From Tautonia rosea (GTDB lineage Bacteria; Planctomycetota; Planctomycetia; Isosphaerales; Isosphaeraceae), in assembly GCF_012958305.1 (NCBI RefSeq), contig NZ_JABBYO010000004.1, positions 372,001 to 436,000 of the forward strand: 64,000 bases of DNA, read 5' to 3'. Every line of letters begins with the position of its first letter. The stretch's first letter is position 1. Below are positions 32,071-41,800 of the stretch, one piece after another. The notes under the pieces are model-generated. The model ran no database searches, was not told where the DNA came from, and was given only the letters and a program-made list of their open reading frames with translations. The position numbers were made by a program, and so were the translations under genes.

Positions 32071-33993
32071 ATGCGATTGACGCTCCGTACGCTCCTCGCG
32101 TGGCTCGATGATACCCTTCCTCCGGAGGAGGTTCGGGAGATCGGCACGCAGGTTTCCAGTACTCCGTTCGCCCAGACCTTGATCGAGCGGATTCGGAAGG
32201 TCACGCGCCGTCGGCGACTGACGGTGCCGCCGTCGAGCGGTCCGGAGGCGGTGGACCCGAATACTGTGGCCGCCTACCTTGACAATGAGTTGGAAGCCGA
32301 GAAGGTCGCCGAATACGAAAAACTCTGTCTGGGATCTGACGTTCACCTGGCCGAGGCCGCGAGTTGTCACCAGATTCTCAGCCTGATTAAGAACAAGGCT
32401 AAGGTTCCGTCGGAGGCCCGTTACCGGATGTACCGCCTGTTCAAGGGGCCGGAGGCGGTCCGGACCAACTACCGAGGGACCGTTCCTCCCGCGGCTGGGA
32501 TGGTTCCCGACGCGCTCTCCGGAGTTCACGAGGCTCCCTGGGCGAAAACGGCTCCGGTGCCTCGATCATGGTTCGAGCGGGTGATTCCCTGGGCGGTCGC
32601 CCTGCTTCTGATCGGCGTGCTCGGAGTGGTCGGATACCTGAATCTCCGCTACGCCGGTGTTCAGATCCGCGAGGCCGATTCGCTTGCCGCGGCGCAGTTC
32701 GATCCGGAGTTGGTCGATGAGGCGGACGATACGATCGACGCCGAGGGTGAGGACGCTCGACCGGCCCCTCCCCCCCTCTCGGCACCTGATCCGGTCGAAC
32801 CGAGAGAGGAACCTGTCGCCGAACCCGAGCCGACCCCGGATCAAGCCACCGCACCCGTCCAGCCCGTGCCCCCCCTGGCAGAAGGGGAAGCGGCCGTCGT
32901 CGAACAGACCGACGGAATCGTCTTGCGGGCGAACCGGACCTGGGATCGGCTCGAGGCTGATGATTCCCTCGCTCCGGGAGATCGCGTGGTCAATCTCGCC
33001 CCGTTCCGCACCACGCTGGGCATGGGGCCCGTTCGGATCACCATGATCGCTCAGTCCGAGCTTCGTGTGGAACAACCACAACTGGCCGATGGTCCGCGGT
33101 TCGATCTGATCGACGGCAGCATCGTCCTCCGATCCCCCGATCCCGATCAGCCGATCGCGGTTGGGTTCGAAGGGCGGACCCTCTCGCTTCGGTTGCCTGC
33201 CGGACGTCCGGTGGGGCTTTCCTGGCTTGGATTGAAGGTCCCTGGATCCTCGGCGGGGCGTCCTTTGTTGACGATTCTCTGTCCCGCGGGTTCCCTGGGC
33301 GTCGCGATCGACGACGATGGTGAACCGCAAGAGTTCGAAGGCCCGATTCTCGTTAGTGTCGATCCCGAGGATGGGATCCTTGGCGCGGAACCGGCGGTCA
33401 TGCCTCAATGGGTTGTTGATCCCGAGCCGCAACCGGCCGACATTCAGGCCGGCGAGGCCTTCGCCACCTTGTTTGAGCAGTCGAGCGGATCGATCACCTT
33501 TACCTTGCTCGAAGGGATCGAGGATCCGGACCCGACGGTTCGGAGTCTGTCGGTGGCGGCCCTGGGAGCCCTGGCCGGTTCCGATCCCGAGGCGCTCGAA
33601 CAGGTCATGCCATTGCTCAACCGTCCGGGAGATCCGGCCGTCCGAGGGACTGCGATCGGAATCGTCATGCGACGGATGGCGCGAGGAACCGAGCCCGCCG
33701 AGGAGGTTCGCGGACTGCTGGAGCGGTTCATCGCTCCTCCCGAGGCCGCTGAAGCGTTCGACCGCCTTTTGCTGGGGATTCCCGAAGACCAGATCGGTGA
33801 GAAGGAGGTTTACGCCCAGCTCGTCGCTGATTTGTCGTCACCGAATCCCGGGGTTCGCCAGCTGGCGCTCGATACCTTGATGATGCTGACCGGGCGCGAG
33901 GCACTTGGCTACAACCCCGATGCCCCTGAGGGTCCGGGCCTGAAGGCCTGGGAAGACTTGCTCAAGGAGGACCGATTGACGCCGGCCCGCTGA
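32071..33993 (+). CDS. Anti-sigma-like membrane protein with C-terminal HEAT-type repeats
   Basis: A 640-residue protein. Residues 1-115 contain two short helical parts resembling anti-sigma zinc-finger folds without metal cysteines (TLLAWLDDTLPPEEVREIG; VAAYLDNELEAEKVAEYEKL). One TM segment (WAVALLLIGVLGVVGYLNL, about 171-193) is followed by an acidic Pro-rich linker, a beta-rich region that recalls FecR-type sensors (VVEQTDGIVLRANRTWDRLE in parts), and a C-terminal helical-repeat region (DPDPTVRSLSVAALGALAGSD). It could relay an envelope signal, but no sigma factor is adjacent. ATG 32071 is preferred over 31993 because MRLTLRTLLAWLDD starts the helical domain; no clear ribosome site. Confidence 0.65.
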   Translation: MRLTLRTLLAWLDDTLPPEEVREIGTQVSSTPFAQTLIERIRKVTRRRRLTVPPSSGPEAVDPNTVAAYLDNELEAEKVAEYEKLCLGSDVHLAEAASCHQILSLIKNKAKVPSEARYRMYRLFKGPEAVRTNYRGTVPPAAGMVPDALSGVHEAPWAKTAPVPRSWFERVIPWAVALLLIGVLGVVGYLNLRYAGVQIREADSLAAAQFDPELVDEADDTIDAEGEDARPAPPPLSAPDPVEPREEPVAEPEPTPDQATAPVQPVPPLAEGEAAVVEQTDGIVLRANRTWDRLEADDSLAPGDRVVNLAPFRTTLGMGPVRITMIAQSELRVEQPQLADGPRFDLIDGSIVLRSPDPDQPIAVGFEGRTLSLRLPAGRPVGLSWLGLKVPGSSAGRPLLTILCPAGSLGVAIDDDGEPQEFEGPILVSVDPEDGILGAEPAVMPQWVVDPEPQPADIQAGEAFATLFEQSSGSITFTLLEGIEDPDPTVRSLSVAALGALAGSDPEALEQVMPLLNRPGDPAVRGTAIGIVMRRMARGTEPAEEVRGLLERFIAPPEAAEAFDRLLLGIPEDQIGEKEVYAQLVADLSSPNPGVRQLALDTLMMLTGREALGYNPDAPEGPGLKAWEDLLKEDRLTPAR

Positions 33994-34080
33994 TCGAACG
34001 AGGGCCATCCCCGCATCGGATCAACGATGGCGGGGATAGGCGCCGTCGCCCCGACTCTGGCAAGATCAAGCCCATTCGGA

Positions 34081-34114
34081 AGCCCTCTCCCGGAACACTC
34101 GGAGAGGGCTTTTT
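34081..34114 (+). terminator. Intrinsic terminator after the HEAT-repeat gene
   Basis: AGCCCTCTCC (34081-34090) and GGAGAGGGCT (34101-34110) form a perfect 10-bp stem with a 10-base loop, followed directly by TTTT. This is the clearest rho-independent terminator in the window. It ends only 40 bases before the start of the next gene. Confidence 0.85.
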
Positions 34115-34154
34115 GATGGCGCATCGTGATCCCCTTTCAGGGAGGGTTGGGTTC

Positions 34155-34958
34155 GTGGCCGAAGTGTATCAAGCCTATCGGGAAGCCGCCGAGCAGATTG
34201 CCCGGCGCGCGGGCAACGTATTGCGAGAACTCTACGGCCGCGTCGAGGCCCGGGAGAAAGGGCCGAGCGATCTGGTGACTGAGGCGGACCTGGCCAGCCA
34301 GCGGACCATCGCCGCCTTGCTCGCCGAGCGGTTCCCCGACCATACCTTGCTTGCCGAGGAAGAAGGGGTTCAGCCCGACCCCGACTGCCCGTTTCGATGG
34401 ATCGTCGATCCGCTCGATGGGACGGTGAACTTTGCCCATCGCTTCCCGATCTGGACGGTTTCGATTGGCCTCGAACATCGCGGAATGCTGATCGCCGGGG
34501 TCGTCTATGCCCCTCTGACCGACACGATGTGGTCGGCCAGCCTGGGAGGCGGGACGACCGTGGACGGCAAGACGGCTCGGGTCAGCTCAGCCGATCGGCT
34601 GGAGCGATCGTTGATCTCAGCCGCCTTCCCGACCCGGTTTGGAACAGACGCCCCCCGGCAACTCGCCTTGATTGAGCGATTCTCGACCGACACCCACTCG
34701 GTCCGTCGAAGCGGATCGACCGCCTGGAACCTGGCGACCCTCGCCTCGGGCGGAGCGGACGTCTGCTTTGGGACGCACGTCAATCCCTGGGATGTCGCCG
34801 CAGGGGTCCTGCTGGTCAGGGAGGCCGGCGGCACCGTGTCGGCACTCGATGGGGGCCCTTATGACCTCTACAGCCCGGAGATCCTTGCCAGCAATGGCAT
34901 CGTTCACGATGAGGCTGCGCGTGCTGCCACTGAGGCGACACGGCGAGATCGGGGTTAG
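34155..34958 (+). CDS. Inositol monophosphatase family protein
   Basis: Magnesium-dependent sugar or inositol phosphate phosphatase of 267 residues. LLAEEEG (Glu69/70), WIVDPLDGTVNFAHRFP (Asp85, Asp88), and HVNPWDVAAGVLLVREAGG (in parts: NPWDVAAGVLLVREAGG) are the three metal-binding motifs. It is close to SuhB-type enzymes; histidinol-phosphatase and fructose-bisphosphatase activity occur in the same superfamily and cannot be excluded. GTG 34155 (GGAGG 9 bases upstream) is chosen because the longer frame from 34113 starts inside the terminator hairpin. Confidence 0.93.
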   Translation: MAEVYQAYREAAEQIARRAGNVLRELYGRVEAREKGPSDLVTEADLASQRTIAALLAERFPDHTLLAEEEGVQPDPDCPFRWIVDPLDGTVNFAHRFPIWTVSIGLEHRGMLIAGVVYAPLTDTMWSASLGGGTTVDGKTARVSSADRLERSLISAAFPTRFGTDAPRQLALIERFSTDTHSVRRSGSTAWNLATLASGGADVCFGTHVNPWDVAAGVLLVREAGGTVSALDGGPYDLYSPEILASNGIVHDEAARAATEATRRDRG

Positions 34959-35274
34959 ACGCAGTTTATTCAATTCCGGCGATCGAGTTGGGGGGCCTCT
35001 GGTCGTTCGGGGGGCCACGACGCAATGGTGCGTCCGTGTGTTCTGTCTCAGTGGCGACTCGCGATTTCCTCGGCAGGTGGAATCGAAGGACGAGCCGGAC
35101 AGGTCGATCCGTGACTCCAGGGTTCTCCAGGTGGTACAATTTGCCGGATGACTCGTCTTTGCTTCGATCGAAACGCCGGAACGAATCCCCTCCGGCTCAC
35201 TTTGATCTGGCTTGCCTCGTGTCCTGTCTCAGCGAGGCTGGTCGATCTCCGCGACTTGAGCGAGGGTGCGCTGC
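34959..35274 (+). promoter_or_regulatory. Intergenic region with a candidate promoter for the giant-protein genes
   Basis: No gene seen in 316 bases. A possible sigma-70 promoter is GTGACT (35111-35116), an 18-base spacer and TACAAT (35135-35140). This would leave a leader of about 130 bases before the GTG at 35275. It is the best match I see in the gap, but planctomycete promoters vary. Confidence 0.35.
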
Positions 35275-38200
35275 GTGGCCCGAAAGCGTGACATTCTCTG
35301 GAGATGCGCGGTCCTGATGCTGCTGATGGCCCCCGGGGCCTCGCGAGCTCAGGATGAGGATGGACCGGCGTCCGAGGACGTGGCCGAGCCGTCGGTCCGC
35401 GCGGACTCAGAGATCCCTGTGGTGATTGTCCGGACGGGTGAGCAACTGGAAGACGTGGCGAGGTCGGCGCTGTCGGGGGTCACGTCGGTCGAGGTGGTCG
35501 GCCGGGTACCGGACGAGGGGGGCCTGGCTCGGATCTCCTTGACGATCAGTCTTTATGCCCGGGGGCCTGGGCCGCATCGGGTACCGATCGGTCTGGATGG
35601 CCTGTATCCTCGCGAGGCGAAGTCGGACGGGGTTCCGCTCGGCTGGGAAGCAGCACCGCCGGAAGGCTGGTTCGTGATCTTGCCCCACCAGGAAGACGAA
35701 GAGCAGTTGCGGACGGTTCAGGTCGAAGTTGTTGCTCCCGTTCGCTCCATTGATGATCGCCGCGGTTTGACACTTGCGATTCCTCGGGCGGTCCGGACGC
35801 GCCTGCAGCTTGATCTGGAGGGACCGATTGCCGAGGCTGCGCTGGGGGACGGGGCACCGCTTCCGATCGAAACAGTTGACGAGGGGCGTCGAGCTCGGAT
35901 CGAGGCCATGCTTGACGCTCGGAGCGAGCTGGAAATTCGCTGGCTACCTCGTCGTGATGAGGCTGCCCCGGTCCCTCCGCTCCTAACAGGCGGGGGGCAC
36001 ATCTCGCTCGATCTGAGTGAAGGCGCGCTGACCGCCCAATCCCTCTGGGAGATCCAGGTCCGCCGGGGTGAAGTTTCGACCCTGGTTTTCCTGCCCGACC
36101 CGGATGAGGAGATTCTGGAGATTGAGAGCGAGGGCCGATCGATTCCCCCGGCTTCGACCCTTGACGGACGGGGCCGGCTGCTCTCACTTCCTCGAACAAT
36201 TCGCAAGGGAGAGTCGATCCGGATCGGGATTACCACCCGCCGGTCGGTTCCGGAGCTCAATGCCGAGACCGATCTGGCCACGGTGCGATTTGTCGGCCAT
36301 TCCTTTGAGGGCGTGATCGAACAAACCGGGACCCTCTCCATCGGCCGGACCGATGGCCTGCGCATCCTGGCCGATCCGGAGCAGGGGCTGAGGCGAATCG
36401 ACCCCCGCGATCTCCGCGAGGAGATCGCCCGGGTCAGGCCCACAATTCTCTCGGCCTTTCGATTTGCCAATCAGCCGTTTGGGCTTCAGCTTCGCGTCGG
36501 TCCGATGCCACCGATGGTACGGGTTGCTCAGCGATCGTTCGCGAATCTCGAACCGGGGGGGGCTTCGGCGACGATTGAATCCTGGCTCGACTATCGGTCG
36601 GTCCGAGGCCAATGTTTCCGGCTTCGGGTCGAGGTTCCCAAAGGGCTGGAGATCGACCGAGTCGGGCCTTCGGAGGCGGTTTCCTCCTGGGACCTCGTTC
36701 GTTCGGACGAGTCCGACGAGTCGACGGAGCCAGCCATTCTTGAGCTGACACTGGCCTCTGCGCTTCGAGACGGTCAACTGGCCCCGCTTCGGATCGAGTT
36801 GGGGGGGACGGTGCGGTTCGACCCCGAACGACCGGGGCAGTTGCCCGTGTTTCGACCGCTCGATGCGGGTTTCGACGGTGGTCGGCTGGCGGTGGCGGTT
36901 CCTCCCGATCTGGACGTCGCTCCCTCGGATGGTCTTGAGGCCCAGGCCTCGGCAGACATCGTCCCGATGGAGTCCTCCGCGATGCTTGACCCCGGTCCCT
37001 GGTCGACTGCTTCCGGAGAGCTGCCGCGTCGGGTGCTCTGGCTCCGGTTTGAGGCACCGGCGGCGGTGGTCCCGCTCATGCTGAGCGAACGGGCCGCGAC
37101 GGTGTCTTCGATGATTGATCAGCTGGTCCGGGTGGCTCGGGACGGGATCGACGTGCAGCAAGACCTGACCCTTTATGCGCCCGACGGCGAACTGAAAAGT
37201 GTTGATCTGGCCATTCCTGCCGATCTGGAACGCGCCTGGGAACTGGTGGATCGGGGTGTGATTGAACAGGAAGAACCGATTCCTCCGGGACCCGACGGCT
37301 TACCGATCCGCCGACTGACGCTGGCCCAGCCGGCCAGTGGGGTTCCGATCAAGCTTCGACTTCGCTTCCGGCTCCAAGAAGCCGGCCGACTTGTCCCAGG
37401 ACAATCGGCGGCCATCGAGATTCCTCGAATCGAGGTACTGGACCCTCGTCCGGCCTCACCGCCTCGGGTGGAAGTCGCTGCCGATCCCGGCATCTCACTT
37501 CGTCCAGAGGGGAACGGATGGCGACGCCCGGCCGAGAACCAATGGGTGACCAACCCCGACGGTGGCGCTCCGCTGCCGATCCGGCAGGTCTGGGTTCGAC
37601 CGTCGGGAGCGGCATCGACGGTGCGTCCCCGGTTCACAGTCACGGCCTCCGCACCTGCGGAGTTACCGAAGTCGCTCGCCTCTCGGCTCTGGCTTCGGTC
37701 GGAACAGGGGGCCGATGGCGGTGTTCGCATGGTGGCCTGGTTTCGGTTTGACGATCATGGCCCCTCACTCGGTTTTCGCTTGCCTTACGGTGCGGAGCTG
37801 GACCGGGTGTACCTTGATGGAGAACCCGTTCCATCCGATGACCTCGATGCCCTGGAGCGTCCGGGAATGTTCCTGCTTCACCTGCCGGCCGAGACGGCTC
37901 GCGGGGTGCTCGTCGGCATGAGTTACCGGCTTCCTCGAGAGGCGGCCGGAAGTCGCTGGCAACCGCCGAGATTGCTCGATGGAGGTCGAGTCTTCGAAAC
38001 GCTCTGGGAAGTGCGCGTGCCCTGGAATCAAGCACTCATCGGAGTTCCCCAGGGATTTACGGATGAGAACGTCTGGTACTGGGGCGGATATGTCTGGAAG
38101 CGCCAGCCAGGGATGACTCCTTCTGAGCTGGCGGTCTGGATTGGCGGTCCGGGCAGCTCTGCCGAGACGCTGGCCCCTCCCTTGACAGGCGGGCGGATTG

Positions 38201-38745
38201 GTGATCACGGCTATTTGTTCAGCCGACCCGGAAATCCAGGATCGCTGAACCCGATGGTTGTCTCGCGGGCCACGCTGGTCGGCTGTTGTTCGGGGGTAGT
38301 GCTGCTCTTTGGCCTCTTGGTCCTGATCCGGCATCCGATCCGGGCTCGTGTCTTGCCCATCGTGGGGGCGGCGGCCTTACTCTGCTTGATTTTCCTGGGC
38401 CCGAGTACGTCGATCGTGGTCGTGCAGTCCTCGGCGGTCGGCTGGCTGCTGATTGCAGTGGCTATCTTGACCCGACGGGCCGTGGAGCTTCGTCGGCCTG
38501 GCCCTCGATTTGGAGAACAGAGTGCAATGGGCTCCTCTCCCGCGGCCAGCGAGCATGCGATGGGAGCGGGGGCCTCAGGAGGTTCGACCCCCCTGGTCGG
38601 GTCCGACGACTCGACAGCCATCCGGCCTCGCCCTCCGCTCGTCGGGCCGCCTTCCCTGTCGTCGCCTCGGCCCGATCCCGATCTACGGGAGGAGGTGATC
38701 GACCTGGCTCCACCGTCTCGGTCCGATCACTCGCCAGCGTCGTGA
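35275..38745 (+). CDS. Giant envelope protein 1 (1156 residues), signal peptide and C-terminal membrane triplet
   Basis: No family recognised. A signal peptide (VARKRDILWRCAVLMLLMAPGASRAQ, in parts: LWRCAVLMLLMAPGASRA) is followed by about 970 residues rich in Leu, Arg, Pro, Glu and beta-prone stretches (for example LEIRWLPRRDE; ISLDLSEGALTAQSLWEIQV). Then come three hydrophobic helices: ATLVGCCSGVVLLFGLLVLI, VLPIVGAAALLCLIFLG and SAVGWLLIAVAIL, separated by a basic RHPIRAR loop, and a ~100-residue cytoplasmic Ser/Pro-rich tail. The bulk should therefore be periplasmic. GTG 35275 has GAGGG 8 bases upstream; GTG 35266 is an alternative. The next gene starts 66 bases later with the same layout. 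Confidence 0.85.
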   Translation: MARKRDILWRCAVLMLLMAPGASRAQDEDGPASEDVAEPSVRADSEIPVVIVRTGEQLEDVARSALSGVTSVEVVGRVPDEGGLARISLTISLYARGPGPHRVPIGLDGLYPREAKSDGVPLGWEAAPPEGWFVILPHQEDEEQLRTVQVEVVAPVRSIDDRRGLTLAIPRAVRTRLQLDLEGPIAEAALGDGAPLPIETVDEGRRARIEAMLDARSELEIRWLPRRDEAAPVPPLLTGGGHISLDLSEGALTAQSLWEIQVRRGEVSTLVFLPDPDEEILEIESEGRSIPPASTLDGRGRLLSLPRTIRKGESIRIGITTRRSVPELNAETDLATVRFVGHSFEGVIEQTGTLSIGRTDGLRILADPEQGLRRIDPRDLREEIARVRPTILSAFRFANQPFGLQLRVGPMPPMVRVAQRSFANLEPGGASATIESWLDYRSVRGQCFRLRVEVPKGLEIDRVGPSEAVSSWDLVRSDESDESTEPAILELTLASALRDGQLAPLRIELGGTVRFDPERPGQLPVFRPLDAGFDGGRLAVAVPPDLDVAPSDGLEAQASADIVPMESSAMLDPGPWSTASGELPRRVLWLRFEAPAAVVPLMLSERAATVSSMIDQLVRVARDGIDVQQDLTLYAPDGELKSVDLAIPADLERAWELVDRGVIEQEEPIPPGPDGLPIRRLTLAQPASGVPIKLRLRFRLQEAGRLVPGQSAAIEIPRIEVLDPRPASPPRVEVAADPGISLRPEGNGWRRPAENQWVTNPDGGAPLPIRQVWVRPSGAASTVRPRFTVTASAPAELPKSLASRLWLRSEQGADGGVRMVAWFRFDDHGPSLGFRLPYGAELDRVYLDGEPVPSDDLDALERPGMFLLHLPAETARGVLVGMSYRLPREAAGSRWQPPRLLDGGRVFETLWEVRVPWNQALIGVPQGFTDENVWYWGGYVWKRQPGMTPSELAVWIGGPGSSAETLAPPLTGGRIGDHGYLFSRPGNPGSLNPMVVSRATLVGCCSGVVLLFGLLVLIRHPIRARVLPIVGAAALLCLIFLGPSTSIVVVQSSAVGWLLIAVAILTRRAVELRRPGPRFGEQSAMGSSPAASEHAMGAGASGGSTPLVGSDDSTAIRPRPPLVGPPSLSSPRPDPDLREEVIDLAPPSRSDHSPAS

Positions 38746-38811
38746 TTGGGATCGGGGTGTTGCACTGCCTTCAACGTTTCAAGAGATGGTCGCCGGCGGA
38801 AGCGTCTCGCC

Positions 38812-41800
38812 ATGAGTGTACTGCCCCTCCGAATCTTCCTGATGACCATGTTGCTCGCCGTGCTGACCGAGCCCCGAGCGCTCGAGGCGGCCGTCGATGC
38901 TCCGCCCGAGGTCGTTCGGCTTCAGGTGCCCGAGGCGATGCTTGATCAGTGGTTTCCCGGCCGGGTGGGTTTGATCTCGATGCCGATGGATCGCTTCGAG
39001 ACCTTGGTCGAGGAGGCTCGGCGAGCATCCGAGTCCATCGAAGCAACCCGTCCTCTCGAGCCGAAGCGGATCGAGCATCGGATTCGCCTTGAAGGGGGAG
39101 AGCTGGTTGGTGAGACCTTGCTTCAGTTTCCCGATCCAGGAACCTCGGTGCGGTGGGCGGCCCTCTGGCCCTGGTCTCCCGCGGTCGAGGAGGTTTCGCC
39201 GTCGTCCTGCACCCTGATTCATCGGGACGGAGACGGACGTGCCTTTCTCCGGATCGGCGCGGAGGAGGAACCGGGTCCAATCCGATCGGTCACGATTTCC
39301 TGGCGGCTTCGGCCTCGGGTCGAGGCCGAAGGTCGGATTTTCGACCTGGAGCTGATCGAGGGATCGGCCACGGCCTTGATCCTCGATCTTCCGGAGGGAA
39401 TTACGCCCTCCGGCCCTCCTGGGTATCGGGAAGGGCCGGAACCAACCGAGGAGCCGGGCCGACACCAATGGCGGTTTGATGGGCCGGGCGGCTCGGTCGT
39501 GCTTCGACTCCGATCGGCGCCCGACCCCGATCGGCCCTCTGGTCCCTGGATCGGCGGTGCGACCCTCGTCGAGCTGGAGCAAGATGCCACCGGAGTGGCC
39601 CGCTGGACGACCGCCTGGTCGATCGACCCGGGGCCTGAAGGGCATCGACCCCTGGTCGTTTCGCTTCCTCCTGGTGTGACGTGGGAAGAGGTGATCGGTC
39701 CTGAGGGAGCGGTCTCCGGAGTCGAACTGCGCCCGGGTCCCGAGGGAACCAGTCTGACGGTTCGATGGCGAGACGGATTGATTGGCCCGACCCGCCTGAC
39801 CCTTTCCGGACTGGCTCCGATCGACGACCCGAGTCGGTGGCTCGTCCCTGTGCCCGAGCCTCTCGATGCCCAGTGGACCGGAGGGCCAGTGATCGTCTGG
39901 CTGGATCAATCCTGGTCCCTGCGCGATTGCCTGGAACGGGCGGGTCGACGGCTTGACCTCGATGAAATCCCCGCTGAAACCTGGCAAGAATTGGAGCGTG
40001 CTCAGATTGAAGTTGGCCGTCGACCCGAGCAAGAGGATCTGCCGGGACTCGCTCCCGAACCAGAACGAGGGGGGTTGCCGCTGGCCTTCTTCGCCGATCG
40101 GCCCGAGCCGGTGGCTGAACTGCATCTGGCTCCGGTTCGGAGCATCACCTCCGTCTCTGTTCAGGGGACCGTGAGGCTTCGAGACGGGGCCGACACCCTG
40201 GAGGCGGTGATTGATGTGGAACCGCCCCCCAGTTCACCGACCCTCGTGAGTTTTTTCCTCTCGTCCGGATGGCTTCCGGATGCGATTCGGACCTCGGACG
40301 GTCAGCTTGCCTCGCGCTGGGAACAGGAGCAACTGCCCGACGGCCGCCGTTTGATTCGGGTTTCGATGCCCGGCACACGACCCGGCGAGTTCCCTCTCAA
40401 CGACGGCCGACGCCCTGAGCTGATCGTCTCGGCCTCCCTGGTACGAGAAGACCTCCGATCCCTTGAGCTTCCTCGACTTCGGCCGGTCGACCTTGCCGTG
40501 GCCGAGGAGCGCTGGTCGATCGTTTCCGATCTGGACGTCTTCCTTCGACCGGTTGAGGGAGAAGGGCTCGCTTGGCTCGATCCGACGCCAGTGTCCTCGG
40601 GGTCGGCCGTGCCAATGCCCCGTCCCCTGCTCTCCTGGCGTTGGGTGACTTCGGATGCCCGAGGGCGAGTGGTCCGGGAGCCGGTCCCGAAACGTCCCCT
40701 GGCCCTCGTGAGTCAACGAGTGACGATTCTGGATGATCGAATGACGGTGGATTGGGAGCTTCAGCTCGAGGTCCGAGGGGAACCCTTGCGGACGCTTCCG
40801 TTCCGGATTCGCCCGACCGTGCTCGACGCGATCGGGCCGAACTGGTCGCTCCTGGCGGCCGATGGCCAGCAATCAAGGCCCCTGACGGTCTCCCCTTCGG
40901 TGGGGGATGAATCGGAGCTGCGACTGCCTTCGGACCTCTCTGGCCCGCTCTCGATCCAAGGACGGCTGGAACTTCCCTGGGACGGTGAAGGTCCCTTGCC
41001 GATGCTCGATCTGCCCCGGTGGTTCGAGACTCGCGGCACCGTCATGCTTCGAGTCGATTCCGCCCTTCGCTGCGAGACGCGGGGCGACCTCTCCTTTCGG
41101 GAACTGGGAAGCGGCTCGACAGGTTCCGAGGCTGATCGCTCGTCGATCGCCTCAACTCGATTGGCGGATCGGTATCTGTATGAAGGTCAGCCCGGCTTGC
41201 TCGTTGCGCGCACAACGAGACTTCCCGCCTCGCAGTTCGATGGTGCGATTCTCCGGGCCAATCTGGCCTCGAGCCCGTCGGCCGACGGGTTGACCCGGCA
41301 CCGGCTGGCGCTCGATGTGGCGGCAGAAGCCGCCGCGACGTTGGGAATCGATCTGCCGGAGGGAGCAATCCTCGCGGCCGTCTCATCGAACGGTCGGCGT
41401 GTCGAGCCGTTCGAAAAGGGGGGGATGATCTGGATTCCCCTGACGCAGCTTCCCGAGGTTGAGCGGACGGGCTCGGGGCGTCCGCGACGCGTAGTTGTGG
41501 AGTATGTCCAGACGGTCACCGCTGAGGAGGTTCAGCCTGATCAGCCTCGGTTCTCGATGCCGTGTCTGTCCTTTTCCTGGAATCTCGCCTGGCCGACCAC
41601 CCGGACCCTGGCGGGAGTCGGACAGGCCCTCACCCCTGCCGATCCTGGACCGGATCGCCAAGGGTGGTTGCCAGGCGTCTCGTTCCAACGGCTGCCTCGG
41701 TTGACCGCGCTGGAACGCACGATGCTCGAACAACTCGACGAGCGAGCGGCGACTCATCCGATCGGGGGGCTTCGGCTGGGCGATGCGCTGGCCTCGTGGG

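Noticed and set aside
35546-40125. Several long minus-strand frames opposite the giant genes
   Set aside because: Rich in Arg and Pro with no domain, signal or ribosome site. The plus-strand frames have signal peptides and membrane helices.
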